A DNA stretch of 64,000 bases from Welwitschia mirabilis (GCA_051453625.1 JBOZIK010000001.1:147925577-147989576), one strand, 5' to 3'. Shown: positions 36,066 through 49,849, counted from the stretch's first letter. The notes: generated by a model not told the origin, from the sequence alone. Numbers and translations are program-made.

Positions 36066-37625
36066 TAAGGATAATGTCACACTTGGTAAACATACCCAAT
36101 GCTATAGTTGATTTACAAGTTTGATGTCAAAGTTAGGAATACCATATCAAATGTCACACTTGATTCATAGGTTTAATGTCATAGTTGTGAGCCTCATATT
36201 TAACATATTAGTTGATTTATAAGTCTAACATCATAGTTGAGAGTTCCACACCTAATTTTATACATACTTTAAGTTTAACAGTGTAGTTGAGGACCTCACT
36301 TCTAACATCATAATTGGAGATGAACCTCAATGTCATAGTTACGAGTCCCTCTTCTAACATCATACTTGGAGTTTAATATCATAGTCAAAATTCAATTTGA
36401 TAGTTTAAAGGTTAAAGTCATAATTAATTATAGATTTTGATGTTATAGTTTAAAGGCCAACATCACACATGGTCATAAAGTTTAACATTATACTTGAAGA
36501 GTAACATCATTGTTTAGAGGCTAAGATTACAGTTGCTCATAAAGTTTGATGTAATACTTGAAGGCCAATATTACATTTAATCATAAGGTCTAACATTTCA
36601 CTTGAAGGTCAATGTCAATGGACCTTACATTACACTTGCCTCTTCTTAAGCCCAAGATTATAGGTACCATCCTTAATATTTAATATCATAACTACCTATG
36701 TTTATAAGGTTAACATCATAGTTGTTACCTTTAAGTTCTGATGTCATATTTACCTCTTTCTAGGCCTAACATTATAGTTCCTGACTTTAAAGTATAACAT
36801 CTTAATTATTGATCTCTTAGGCATGATGTCATACTTACCTCTCTCTAAATGTAACACCACAGTTTCCACCTCTAAGATCTAATGTCATACTTACCTCTCT
36901 CTAGGTCTAATCTTATAATTATCACCTTTAAGATGTGACAGTACACTTGCCTTTCTCTAGGCTTAACATTGTAGTTACCATATTTAATTTTGATATTATA
37001 CTTACCTCACACAGAATATAATCTTCTAGTTACTGTCTTTAAGATTTAACATCACACTTACTTCATTATAAACCTAACGTCACACTTTCCATATCTAAGA
37101 TCTGATGTTACACTTATTTTTCTCTAAGTATGATGATGTATTACTACCTCTAAGGTCTAATGTTAAACTTACCTCTATTTAATCTTAACATTACAAAGAC
37201 AACTCCAAGATGTAGTGTTAGACTTGTCTTCCTTTATAACTAACATTATAGTTATTATCTTCAAAGTTTAATGTCAAAGTTACTTCCTCTTTATACCTAA
37301 TGTTATAGTCTCTTATCTTTCTAGATCTGATGTTACAATTTCCACCTTTAAGTTCTTACATCACACTTACCTCTTTCTCGGCTTAACATCATATTTACAA
37401 CCTTTAAGATATGAGATCATAGTTGTCTATCTCTTAGGCCTGATGTCACACTTATATGTATTCTAAGACTGATGTTATAATTTTTTATTCCCATGCATAC
37501 ATCATAGTTTCTTACCTCTTAGACCTAACATCACAAATTCTTATCTCTTAAGAGTAACATTATAGTTATGTATCCCATGCTTGACATGAAAACCTATCTT
37601 GAGGCTTGACATCATGGTTTCCATT
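36066..37625. repeat. Degenerate 28-bp minisatellite, about 55 monomers
   Basis: A core of the form TRAYRTCAYASTT recurs throughout. In one stretch the core starts at 37047, 37075, 37103, 37131, 37158 and 37186, which is a period of 27-28 bp. Two forms are common, TAACATCATAGTT and TGATGTCACACTT, separated by CTCTCTAGG- or CCTTTAAGA-like spacers. In the right half they often alternate. A monomer at 37075 keeps TAACGTCACACTT with an intact CpG, which links the two forms as opposite outcomes of CpG decay. No coding frame spans it. Confidence 0.85.
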
Positions 37626-38628
37626 GAGTTCTAATAGGTACCAAATGTGAATCAACTACCATGACAGTTAAAAAACAAATTTCTTAAAGCAAACCTATTT
37701 AATGCTAGTAGAACTCATCTGAGATGTCATGATAGAAGGAACACATAAACTAATTATATAGTTATGGAGAAGAGAGTGAATTCTAAAATACATACATAAA
37801 ATTAAGAACTATCCAAAAAGATTAACTTACTTCTTTCATGCTTGAAAAAATCAAAGCACCTAATGGATCATGATTTGTAAACATCACCAAAATAGTCTTC
37901 CACTCTAAGATAAAAATCTTCTACTAAATAGATTAATATCCAAAGCTTATAAAGAATACTTTTGAATGTATAAAATAACTTGTAAGTATTTCTATTTAGT
38001 TTATTAAATTATCTAATAATATATAATAGAGAAAACAATAATATCATCAAAATGATCCATATATAAATCTATGAGAAAAAATCATGGGTTAGAAAGAATG
38101 CTATTTTATGGATTTAATAGATAGAAAAGTACTTTACCATCTGGAATATACCACTAAAAAAATTATGCAATTCTACTGCTACTTTTCTTATATGAAATTC
38201 ATAAGAGTGATGGTTTTAATACCAACAAAAAAAATGGTCATAGAATTACTTGGAATATTTTCATATAGGAATTTAAAAACAATTCCATTCCTAATAATTT
38301 ATTAAGGATAAAATGATCAAATTCCAATGTCTATGCTTAGAAAAACTATTATTGAATGAACACTAATTAGAATTCCAATATTTCATGAAGTATTAAAAGA
38401 ATTTCTTTAATGATATCTTATCAATAGTTTCATTAGCACATTTACATCCAAGGTTTAAAAAATCCTCCAAATCTTGGAGGTTAAAATCTTCTAATGATGC
38501 ATATAGAAAATAAATCACTATCTAAGTGTATAAGAGAATAGATGGTTTAAGAACAAAATGATATAGATAGTGAAGGCTACCTTCATTAAGAATCAACATC
38601 CTCATGATAGATCCAAGGTAGTATCATT
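37626..38628. other. No gene recognised; possible gag
   Basis: It precedes a zinc-knuckle-like motif, so it may hold decayed copia gag, but no gag block is secure. The plus open frame at 38108-38305 has no family signature. Confidence 0.3.
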
Positions 38629-38682
38629 AATTAGAAATGTAAGAAAAAAGGACACATCAGTAAAAACTACCCTTTAAAGAAT
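38629..38682 (+). pseudogene. Possible copia gag zinc knuckle remnant
   Basis: The frame reads KCKKKGHISKNYPLK. The copia nucleocapsid CCHC pattern is C-x2-C-x4-H-x4-C. Here the second Cys and the His are present, the last Cys is Tyr (TGC to TAC, a G-to-A change), and the first Cys is lost. It lies downstream of the primer site at 35193, on the same strand. The motif is short, so chance is possible. Confidence 0.35.
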
Positions 38683-39805
38683 CAAATTTTGACTCCTTTT
38701 ACACAGAACCAACCTTAAGTATAGTAATGTCCAAATACCATATACAAAACATTTATATGCTATCCTACACATAGGTTTTATTTCTAATTAGTTTTTATTT
38801 TTATAATTACATTGGTTCTATCTCTTATTTTCTTATTGATTTCTTAGTAAAGGGAGATTCATCCTATAAGTTTTTCTCCTTTATTATTTTATAAATTAAA
38901 TATAATCTCCTTTAATAAGTATGAGTTCTTAATAAAAGTAAGATAAGGCAAATATTAAAATTAACTTTTGTTGACCAATCCTATTTGTTTCATACTCATT
39001 TGCAGAATGAATTCTTAAGGGGAAGGAATAGGAATTGGCTTTATAGTTTATGCAAAAAGTTTCCAAATTGCATGGAATCCCATAGGTTATTAATTCATGT
39101 AGAGATTGTAAGTTCCTCTTTAAAGTTCATTAATACTTACTATCTAAAAGCTAAAAGTTAGATAGATAGAATTAGTATACTATTAAAATATTCTTTGATG
39201 ATGCTATATGATCAAAATACTAATAAATTAGAAGCTACTTAAATCTAATAAGTTGATCATAATTCATATAAAGAAAGATTAGAAGAAATAAAAAATCACA
39301 TTTTAAGGTGAACATAATAAAAGTATTCATCAATAATATTAAAAGGCATGAATAAAGAGCTTAAGATTAGTATAGAGGATTCTATGACCAAACATATTTC
39401 TATTTAAACCTTTAAACTGGAAACTAACTAATATTATAAATCACATAAAGAATTAAATATTTGACTTGTAAGCTATAATTAACATTTAAGGTGGACAAAG
39501 TTTAAGATCACATACTTGATTAGAAGCATATCTTGTTAAGGTTTAATCTTATTTTTGATGTTTAGTAAAAGGCAACATTAGATTGTTGTGTTAAAAAACT
39601 TTGAAATAGAACCCCAAATAAAGTGTTAGCTAGATAGACACATTAGAATGCATATAAAAGTAGTCAATCCATTGAGGATTTAATTCTTAAGACTAAAGAC
39701 AAAAAATCATGGGATGTAAGCATAAGTGATTCATCCACTAGGGAGTTAATGGTCGAGGATGAGGTGAGAAATAAAGGTAGAGGAAATATAATTTTTTAAA
39801 AAAAC
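38683..39805. other. No gene recognised
   Basis: AT-rich, with no conserved pol block. AAGGGGAAGGAATAGG at about 39018 is purine-rich but far from the repeat at 39806, so it is not called a polypurine tract. Confidence 0.35.
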
Positions 39806-40215
39806 TTTTAATTAAGTAACTATTTTTAAATGTAATTAAATTTTAGTTAAGAATAAATACTATTGTAACAAAAATGTGGAACCCTTGGATTTATAATATT
39901 TTATCCCTTTTTCTTGGTTTATAACCCTATAATATTAGGTAGAAGTGAATAGGCTAAATGGATGTAACCAATTATAACCTTTTCTAATCCCTAAGGGACT
40001 CAATAGGGGGTTTAAGGTTATACTCAACATCTTCATCTTTTACCATTAATCTAAGGCTAGAAAAAATCATAGAGACTAGAATTCATACTATGATAATAAA
40101 GAGACTTCAATTATACTATACTGGTGTATAATTATGTTGCTATTTTTACTAAATTCAATGTCTTATTTTATTAAAATACTTTCTATTAAAAATAGTAAAA
40201 AAAAACATTACAATC
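39806..40215 (+). mobile_element. LTR-like direct repeat B (copia type)
   Basis: It is the partner of 34781-35191 in the same orientation, about 5.0 kb away. It carries CTTTTAATTAAGTA, AATACTATTGTAAC, GGTGTATAATTATGTTGC and ATTCAATGTCTTATTTTA in the same order. It ends near CATTACA. The two copies differ by many substitutions and some small indels, so any element they bound is old. Confidence 0.6.
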
Positions 40216-42184
40216 ATTACAAATGTACCAGCCATTGATAGGGATGTGATAACTTCTTCATTTAATTCATTTTATCTTTTTTTCAAAACTAAATTCTATT
40301 GATTATTTATCATGTAGTGATAAATATCAATCACATTTAACTCATGTCATGATGTAATTATAAATATTTGATCATCAATTTTTTCTTATTACTGGGGATG
40401 TTATTGATTCACAACATATAGCTATGTATTATCTTTTAAATATTTCTTATCATTAATTTATTACTAAGTGATAATCCTATTTTCCCTTTTTATCATGAGG
40501 TAATGATAGTTTCAAACTTACTTTGTTATGGATTTTTTTACTTAGAATAACTGCCTTTTATAATCTTATAGTNNNNNNNNNNNNNNNNNNNNNNNNNNNN
40601 NNNNNNNNNNNNNNNNNNNNNNNNNNNNNNNNNNNNNNNNNNNNNNNNNNNNNNNNNNNNNNNNNNNNNNNNNNNNNNNNNNNNNNNNNNNNNNNNNNNN
40701 NNNNNNNNNNNNNNNNNNNNNNNNNNNNNNNNNNNNNNNNNNNNNNNNNNNNNNNNNNNNNNNNNNNNNNNNNNNNNNNNNNNNNNNNNNNNNNNNNNNN
40801 NNNNNNNNNNNNNNNNNNNNNNNNNNNNNNNNNNNNNNNNNNNNNNNNNNNNNNNNNNNNNNNNNNNNNNNNNNNNNNNNNNNNNNNNNNNNNNNNNNNN
40901 NNNNNNNNNNNNNNNNNNNNNNNNNNNNNNNNNNNNNNNNNNNNNNNNNNNNNNNNNNNNNNNNNNNNNNNNNNNNNNNNNNNNNNNNNNNNNNNNNNNN
41001 NNNNNNNNNNNNNNNNNNNNNNNNNNNNNNNNNNNNNNNNNNNNNNNNNNNNNNNNNNNNNNNNNNNNNNNNNNNNNNNNNNNNNNNNNNNNNNNNNNNN
41101 NNNNNNNNNNNNNNNNNNNNNNNNNNNNNNNNNNNNNNNNNNNNNNNNNNNNNNNNNNNNNNNNNNNNNNNNNNNNNNNNNNNNNNNNNNNNNNNNNNNN
41201 NNNNNNNNNNNNNNNNNNNNNNNNNNNNNNNNNNCTTATAGTGTCATGATATACCTACACATTTCACATGTCATCAATAATTTGTGATAATCTTATCAAT
41301 AAATAAAAATAGAATAATTTATTATTTAAACCATACTTTTTCAAAAAAAATATATTTTTAGAACTTACCATTTTAAATTACTAGGTTTTTTAAGAGATAA
41401 AATTCTTTTTAAATTCAAACACATACTTTAATTTAGTAATTTATCTATTTCATAACCTTATTTTTATTTTGTAATAGTTATTTTATCATGTAATCAAGTT
41501 AATTTAATCATTAGCATTGTAGTAAATAAATATGATAGTGAAAAAACAAGTATTCCATTAATATTTGAATCTATTATATGAAAGTAGTAATATAAAAATC
41601 AACATCTATCAATGAGTATGAATAATTAAAGAACTTTCATATTACAAATATTCTTCTTTTGTAGGTAATGGTAGCTAGTTGCTTGTATAACCTTAAGGCT
41701 AAAATGTATCTTAACTTCTCTAACCTTACCAATAATATTAGTAACTATAAAATTCAAGGCCTCTAGGCCTTAAAGGAAGATCTATATATATCCTAGTAAT
41801 TACACAAGTTACTCAGTTAAGAAGGTCATAAGGAAGAAGTCTACTTATGTATGAGGCATGAAGTTCACTTTTTTGACTTATTTATTCATCATGTTAATTA
41901 GGCAAATTGGTGCTTCATGAGTAGGTCTTAAATATTTGTAACTCATATTATGAAGTCCATCAAGGAAGGAAAAATCTATGATGATTAGTAACTAAGAAAC
42001 TAACAATTTAAACTTAATGAGAATAGAAGAAAGATTACATCTTGTAGAACCAATATTAGTCTAGCATGATAGGTCATTAGATTGGCTATGTGTATTATAG
42101 GATGGATATTGATTTCCATCAGCCTAAATAAAACATAGGCTAATGGAGAAATATCCTATATTCAAAGGTCCCTTTTAAAGGAGA
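40216..42184. other. No gene recognised; includes 662-N gap
   Basis: AT-rich non-coding sequence. The gap at 40573-41234 has CTTATAGT on both sides. The open frame that spans it is created by the N run and is not a gene. Confidence 0.5.
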
Positions 42185-42345
42185 ATGTAGATACTGAAAA
42201 GTGAATAATTTGTGAGATCTATTATGCATAGAAAGCCTAAGAACTAGGATAAATTCCTAGGGAGCTTGCATATTTTCATGTGAAATAGCTTAAAAAAATT
42301 TATTAGTATTAAGGTGTTTAAATACCCCTACATTATACAAAAATA
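42185..42345 (+). repeat. Dispersed direct repeat with small hairpin, copy 1
   Basis: It matches 45044-45165: TGCATAGAAAGCCTAAGAAC, then CTAGGATAAATTCCTAGGGA, then TTTTCATGTGAAATAG, then TTTATTAGTATTAA. The middle part is a short inverted repeat, CTAGGA...TCCTAG. Function unknown; perhaps part of an LTR. Confidence 0.55.
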
Positions 42346-44617
42346 AAAATCATGAGGAAGTAGAAGATAGAAATAAGGAGTGGTTGTAATGACCACTTAA
42401 AAAGTGAAATAAATTTAGTAAACATCCCTTCAATATAATTTAAGAATTTGATTGATGTCACATAACCATGAAATTTTTAATAGAACTATAAAGCATTAAT
42501 ATTAAAACAAGTAACAGAAGCACTAAGCTACTGAATTGAGAAACTTTAAGGGAATTTCTTTTAATTGATCTTGATAGATAAATCTATATCCTTCATCCTA
42601 TGAAACTTTAAAGAAAACATTCTTCAAGCAATCTATTCATGCAATATTTATACCTTTCTTAAATGATGGAATATATCCAATACTTTAAATGGAAGACTCC
42701 AAAATGGGACTAACCAAAGAAATTTTTATATAAAATAATATTAGAGAAAGTGTTTTATGCCGCATTTCATAGTATCATTTAACATCAAATTTTATATTAC
42801 ATGAATTAATTGGGATAATCCCTCAACCTTAGTGGGAGTTGGCAATTTAATCTTATAAAACATAATACCCATGCCCTTATTAAATAATAAATTTTTTCAC
42901 AATAATGTTTATACAAAATAATATTAATAACTTACCCCTCCTTTAATAATAACACTTTTTAACCCCTTTATTAGTATTTTCTCATGATAGTAACAAAAAT
43001 AATACTAATGAATAATAATTTAAAATTGGTCTTCTTTTATATAGGTGATGCCATCTCTTATTCTAGTCCTTGGTGTACCATCAATATTTGTAGACCACTT
43101 GTAATAATGACTTCCTATAAATGTGAGTCGTTTCCTTTATAATTATAGTTTAGACCTTTATGTATTTCACATCACCACATCTTGATAGCCAAATCATGAC
43201 TTGTACATTTTTTCAAGCTCTACAGAGAAGCATTTCATTATACAATGATAAGAAATGCATACATGACTAGGCTCTAATGTAGTGAAATCTTATGCCTATG
43301 TTTTACTCAATTCTAAAGATTTTACCTAAAGATATAATTCATTATCCTAGTGTGCTGGAATTGAGCTATAAACAACTTGATACTGGAATGCTTACATGCT
43401 AAGTTTGTAGTTAAATATTTAAAGTTTTTATCCTTCTAGGACACTAATCAACACAAAATCTAGATATTACAAAGGCATGAAAATAGAAAATAGAAATAAG
43501 ATATTAAATGAAGAGATAGAGAAGAAATTTAAATGGAGAGAGTGACACTATAATTAGGTGTATCTTATAAAGAGGAATTTAGCCCTCAAAACATGTGTCT
43601 CTCAATTAAATTAATAGCCTTTAAAAGAATTTTTTAAAAACTTTTTCATTCTCATCGAATCCTTCTTTCTTTTTTCTTTCTTCTCAAGGATTGAATGTTT
43701 AATCATAGCTTCAAAATATCACAATCAATTATTGAAGGCTTTCATAACTGCTAAAAATCTCTATAATGAAAATTCCTAGATCATTTTTCATTCTTAACAA
43801 AAATTACAAATTATGATCGTAGTAGATTTGGATTTAAAACATTGCATGTGAAAGAAATATTAGGTAATAAAAGGAAATGAAAAAAATAAAAATGACTGGA
43901 TATGAAAGAGGATAAAGAAGATAGACTCAATAGTTAAAATCTTAATAAATATTCATTCTCAAGAAGACTACAAAAAAAACCTACAGTCCTTCTTCAATCT
44001 AGATGTAATGAATTATAATCAAAATGATATTTATACTAGGATTTAATTCTTACTCATTGATAATCCTATTTATCATGATTCTAGAGCCTTTAGTTAAGGT
44101 AATGTGAATTTCACTAAAGATAATAAATGTTCTGAGGGCCTTCTTTCTTTGACACATCTAAAAAAAACTAACTATAAAAGCACCTATGAAGATTGAATTT
44201 CATTGATATTCCTAAATTGAAAAGCTTCTATTGATGTTCTTAATGTGGCCTACATTAAATTAAGAATTCTTTCACCTCTACCTAATTAAATAAAACATGC
44301 TACTTCTGACTATACCAACTATCAAGGCTCTATTAAGATTTGTCCAAAATGAAATATAGACATTCAAATATGGTTCTTGTATTGTATCTATTGTTTTCAT
44401 TTATTTCTATCTTTAATAATTCTTTTAGTGAAGGCTTTTCTACTTAGAGATGAAATAAGACCAATGGAGGGAATGATGATGGATATCAAGCAGTGATCTC
44501 CTCCCTTTTTTTTATAGGGTTGAAAGGGTTCATTGATAAGTTAGATCCCTTCACCTATACCATAACACCATTTAAAGGATCTGTCAAATCCGTATACATA
44601 GTAGGCTTAAGAACTAG
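42346..44617. other. No gene recognised
   Basis: About 2.3 kb of AT-rich sequence with no readable protein block or LTR pair. The frame beginning at 44493 runs into an N gap and shows no family motif. Confidence 0.45.
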
Positions 44618-45043
44618 NNNNNNNNNNNNNNNNNNNNNNNNNNNNNNNNNNNNNNNNNNNNNNNNNNNNNNNNNNNNNNNNNNNNNNNNNNNNNNNNNNN
44701 NNNNNNNNNNNNNNNNNNNNNNNNNNNNNNNNNNNNNNNNNNNNNNNNNNNNNNNNNNNNNNNNNNNNNNNNNNNNNNNNNNNNNNNNNNNNNNNNNNNN
44801 NNNNNNNNNNNNNNNNNNNNNNNNNNNNNNNNNNNNNNNNNNNNNNNNNNNNNNNNNNNNNNNNNNNNNNNNNNNNNNNNNNNNNNNNNNNNNNNNNNNN
44901 NNNNNNNNNNNNNNNNNNNNNNNNNNNNNNNNNNNNNNNNNNNNNNNNNNNNNNNNNNNNNNNNNNNNNNNNNNNNNNNNNNNNNNNNNNNNNNNNNNNN
45001 NNNNNNNNNNNNNNNNNNNNNNNNNNNNNNNNNNNNNNNNNNN
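44618..45043. other. Assembly gap with duplicated flanks, 426 N
   Basis: ATCTGTCAAATCCGTATACA and the following ~20 bp (to GAACTAG) stand before the gap and recur after it with one difference, so the contig ends probably overlap. Confidence 0.9.
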
Positions 45044-45165
45044 ATCTGTCAAATCTGTATACATAGTAGGCTTAAGAACTAGGAGAAACTCCTAGGGAGC
45101 ATGTAATATTTTCATGTAAAACATCTTAGAAAATTTTATTAGTATTAATGGATCTAGTGAAATAG
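45044..45165 (+). repeat. Dispersed direct repeat with small hairpin, copy 2
   Basis: It is the partner of 42185-42345. The hairpin is perfect here: CTAGGAG-AAA-CTCCTAG. TTTTCATGTAAAACAT and TTTTATTAGTATTAA follow as in copy 1. A further TTAAGGTGTT stretch of copy 1 reappears at 45330 after a 10-N gap. Confidence 0.55.
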
Positions 45166-48100
45166 AAGAATAAGGAATGATTATCACAATCTCTTAAAAA
45201 ATGGTTACTTCTTCTCATATAAGAGTTATAAAAAACTCCATATTTTTCTTTGAGGTCCATTTACAATGTAAATTCTTATTTCTTAATTTATACTACTAAA
45301 AGTTTCTTTTAAAAANNNNNNNNNNTAGTGTTAAGGTGTTCAAATTTATATTTTATAATGATCTTTTCATCAGTTTTTAGGATCCTAAAACATTCAATGG
45401 TTATATCTAGGATTCATCCTTAGGTAGAACTCTCTAACTTAGCTAGTATAATTCTGCCTATGAAAGATCCTCATAAATTAAATTAGGATTTAGGGGATTA
45501 TATTCTATACTATACTAGTCTAAATAGTCTTTAATAACTCTATATGATCATTTTTAGATATGATTATGGCTTCTTAGAATTTCCTCCTTTTATCTACTAC
45601 TTTTTATAAATATATGCATTAAGAAGGTGATGCCTATGTAGCAAGAGGTTCCTCACTATTGGCTAGAATACAAGTTGAACTAAAAGCTTGAGTAGTGATA
45701 CTCCTTCTAAATCTTCTACTATATGTGTCTTATTTAGCCTAAAAATGGAAAAATTATCATTAGAATCCTCCATATCAATAGATATTTAAAACAAAATACA
45801 ATCTTCTTTTCAAAGTACATAAAAAGATATAATAAAGATTTATCTTTAAAACTAAATAATAAAAGCTTAATTAAATGATTGTGGTGATTTCAAGAAAACT
45901 GCATCAAATCTTATTATTTCTTCCTTAGTTCTTTAGTTTGAAATTTAAAGGATAATACATGCTCAATTTCTCATGACTAATTTGGCAAGCATAGTATTAG
46001 AATACTATAAATTGTTATTAGGAAAATATTTTTCACAATAAAACTATGAAAATCCTAATTTTAAAGGAAAAATTCTATTATTTACTAAAATAAATTAAAT
46101 TTTTAAGAAATCAAGGTAAGAAAGGCCTTACCATCTAGCTTAAGTTCCACTAAAGGTAGACACTATACCTTTCTATTTTAAATGGTTGGAAATAGATCTT
46201 TTAAATTCATGTTGTAGTGTGATGGTTTGATATGAAAAATGATAATTCTAAAAGTTAGTGGACATGAGTTTTAATTCCATCATAGCATAATAGATTCATG
46301 ATAGATTTTCATAGGTTCATCACCCATGAATAAGGTAAAATTTATTTGTTGTCTCTCCTGGTATTACTCATCAACAGTATGAAATGGCTAATGCATAATT
46401 CTTGAGAGTTTTTCACACATGTGATAGAATGCACTAATCATGTAATAAGTCATACAAGGTTTTTAAAGAGCTCTTAAAAATATTAAAGGCATTATCAAAT
46501 TTATCACTCATTAGCATTACATTATGCTATATATTTTATAATCCTTATCAAAGAGGTATTTGTATTTCTAAAGGGGTATTTAACTTTTTACATTCATCTT
46601 TAAGTTCTTAAATACTTATTTCTTTTGTTTGAATAGATATATGATAATTTTTATCAAAGGTTCATTCAATTTTTCAAAGTGGGCTTTAACATTTTAAAGT
46701 GGTCTTTCACATATTAAAGTTGTCTTTGAGTTTATTACTCTTTAAAATCACATGAAATATTGGAAGTAATTATATTTATCATGGGTTAATTAATATATGA
46801 TAACTTAATTTAGTGGGAGTACATGGTGGTTAGTGTATGATTATATTTTATACTTATTTATCTTGAAAACATGTTTGGAGTTATTAATTTATGAATTTTT
46901 AATTCTAAAGTTATTGTGCTATAACATAATTATGATAAATCTTTTATTTCTTTGGTATTTATATGTATAGAGAGTCTTTTCTCTATTATTTTTATTATTT
47001 TTCAATTTTTTTACTTTTTTATAATTATTAATAACATGTACATTACTCACTATACAAATATTAAAGAAAGGACAATGATATTTCATTTTTTCATGGCTAT
47101 AGTATTTCATTTCATAAAAGAAGTTGAGTAGCAGCATCCATGAAGTCTAACTTGATAATATTGATGTTTATGTAGTATATCCTTCTAGAAGTTAGGTGTA
47201 TGTTTGATTTGAAGTAACATTTGTTCAATCATGGATTCTAACTAATAAAATTCAAAACTCATCACCTCATTTTAATATATTAAAATCCTTTTCCATCATA
47301 CACATGTACCAACTATTTTATGGATTTAAATACCTATTTTAACATAAACTTAGAAAATTGACATTAAGTATCTTTTAAGTTATGTATGTGAGTTATCATT
47401 AGAAGTATAAATGCTAGCACTCAATATAGTAAGAAAATCCACAAGACCATGACTTATTAGCAGGAAGCAAGTTATGAAATTAGTAGGAAATGAAGGTACA
47501 AAACATGAGAAAAGTCATAATTAAAATATGAATTTGATTAAGCTAGTTCAGTAATAGATCTTGTAGATTCTTATTGGACCCTAGAACTAAGATTTAGAAA
47601 ATGGATCTTCTTGTTCTAAATTGTTTTACTCAATTTTTTATATAGTATTTCTAAGAAAATCAAGATCTTTTGTCTCTTCATAAGCATAAGTGATGTTAAA
47701 AGTAAATCTTCTAGTAGATCATTAATTGAAAGAGCATTTATTNNNNNNNNNNNNNNNNNNNNNNNNNNNNNNNNNNNNNNNNNNNNNNNNNNNNNNNNNN
47801 NNNNNNNNNNNNNNNNNNNNNNNNNNNNNNNNNNNNNNNNNNNNNNNNNNNNNNNNNNNNNNNNNNNNNNNNNNNNNNNNNNNNNNNNNNNNNNNNNNNN
47901 NNNNNNNNNNNNNNNNNNNNNNNNNNNNNNNNNNNNNNNNNNNNNNNNNNNNNNNNNNNNNNNNNNNNNNNNNNNNNNNNNNNNNNNNNNNNNNNNNNNN
48001 NNNNNNNNNNNNNNNNNNNNNNNNNNNNNNNNNNNNNNNNNNNNNNNNNNNNNNNNNNNNNNNNNNNNNNNNNNNNNNNNNNNNNNNNNNNNNNNNNNNN

Positions 48101-49849
48101 NNNNNNNNNNNNNNNNNNNNNNNNNNNNNNNNNNNNNNNNNNNNNNNNNNNNNNNNNNNNNNNNNNNNNNNNNNNNNNNNNNNNNNNNNNNNNNNNNNNN
48201 NNNNNNNNNNNNNNNNNNNNNNNNNNNNNNNNNNNNNNNNNNNNNNNNNNNNNNNNNNNNNNNNNNNNNNNNNNNNNNNNNNNNNNNNNNNNNNNNNNNN
48301 NNNNNNNNNNNNNNNNNNNNNNNNNNNNNNNNNNNNNNNNNNNNNNNNNNNNNNNNNNNNNNNNNNNNNNNNNNNNNNNNNNNNNNNNNNNNNNNNNNNN
48401 NNNNNNNNNNNNNNNNNNNNNNNNNNNNNNNNNNNNNNNNNNNNNNNNNNNNNNNNNNNNNNTTAGTAATAAAAAATATTTATTATTAGCCTAATAAAGA
48501 GACTTAATGTCCATGAAATCCAATCCAAGGAAGAATGTCATACATAGACTTATTTCTTAAGATTTTGTTAATTCATTGGTAAATAATCAGATGGAATATT
48601 ATCTTGAAATAGTGAGATAAAAAGAGTTTACAATAACAATTGAATAAGTTAAAAACTATAATTAACAATTATATAAGACATTATTCTATCAGATAAGCAA
48701 GTATGATTTTTAAGATAAATAAGAAATTTTTTAAGAAGCTACAATCACATGCCAACATGATAAGAAAAAATAATTTTAAATAAGAATCAATTCATGCATG
48801 CTATTAATCAAATATGTAATAAGTAATTTATTGATGGATATTAAATCAATTTATTAAAATTAAAAAAAGTCAATAAGATATATGGTAATAAGGGTTTTTC
48901 ATACTAATATAGAAGCACAATAAAATAACTAGGTCATTCTCTCCTTACATGTGCCCCATGGATACTTCCCATGAATACTCTAATGTTTCTAAGATCTAAT
49001 GTTTAATAGTGGAGTTTGGAAGTGTAATATAAAATCATAATTGATGATTTTGGCTTGCACATGAAAATGGAATAAAAATTTCATTAGAGAATTATTATTA
49101 TTATTATCTTATTTAACAATGATAAGAGTGAAACTATAAGAATTTGTGAGATAGGCTCTATATAATGGCCAACTGATCCTGTAGTGAAGTTCTTATAGTT
49201 ACTATACTATACTATCAAAGGATCCTTGTGGGAATATTTTTCTTGATGCACTTATAGTAGGATAAAAATGACTTATTTCTATTGTTATCTTTCTTTTTTT
49301 TATTCTTTTTAAAATATATACCCTTTTGAATAAATTATAGATTCTTGTATTTCTATTAATTCATTCTAACTTCATACAATGTATTTAATAAAAGAAAAAT
49401 AGATGTTGATATGAAAAATGTTATAAGACTATTAATTAGACACTAGAGGCATAGTTACAAGGAAAAATCACCATCCTCAAAATTACAAAGATTTATTAGT
49501 TTAAAGAAATAATAATTAATTCTAATCATATTAACATAATTAAGTGGACATGGAGGTAAATTATTATTTATTGGGAAACTATTTATAACTTTGTTTTTCA
49601 TAGATACTATTAAGAAAATGTATGGATATACTTATTTAATCAAGTATGTAGACATTCAAATGGTGGAATAGGCCAAGGTGAGATTATGTATGGAAGTGAA
49701 TAAGAAGTAAAAACTTTAAAATTGATTGTGTAACATTTATCAAGATTTATATAAAGATCCTCTAGGGTATTATAAAGATATAGTTTTAATCATTAATCAT
49801 TTTCTCTTAGTTGTCTATTATTAGATATTGTTTTAATAAGTATGCTTCT
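45166..49849. other. No gene recognised; 10-N and 720-N gaps
   Basis: Gaps lie at 45316-45325 and 47743-48462. The stretch is AT-rich with only short frames. CTCTATATAATGGCC near 49161 resembles the R LTR TATA block, but no LTR could be traced around it. The part next to 49850 is where the 3' end of the following minus-strand gypsy would lie. Confidence 0.45.

Noticed and set aside
36066-37625. CRISPR-like array
   Set aside because: The monomers are degenerate along their whole length with no unique spacers between identical repeats, and the context is plant retrotransposon DNA. It is a minisatellite.
49155-49175. R-family solo LTR promoter (CTCTATATAATGGCC)
   Set aside because: Only the TATA-like block resembles R. 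Neither LTR end could be found around it.
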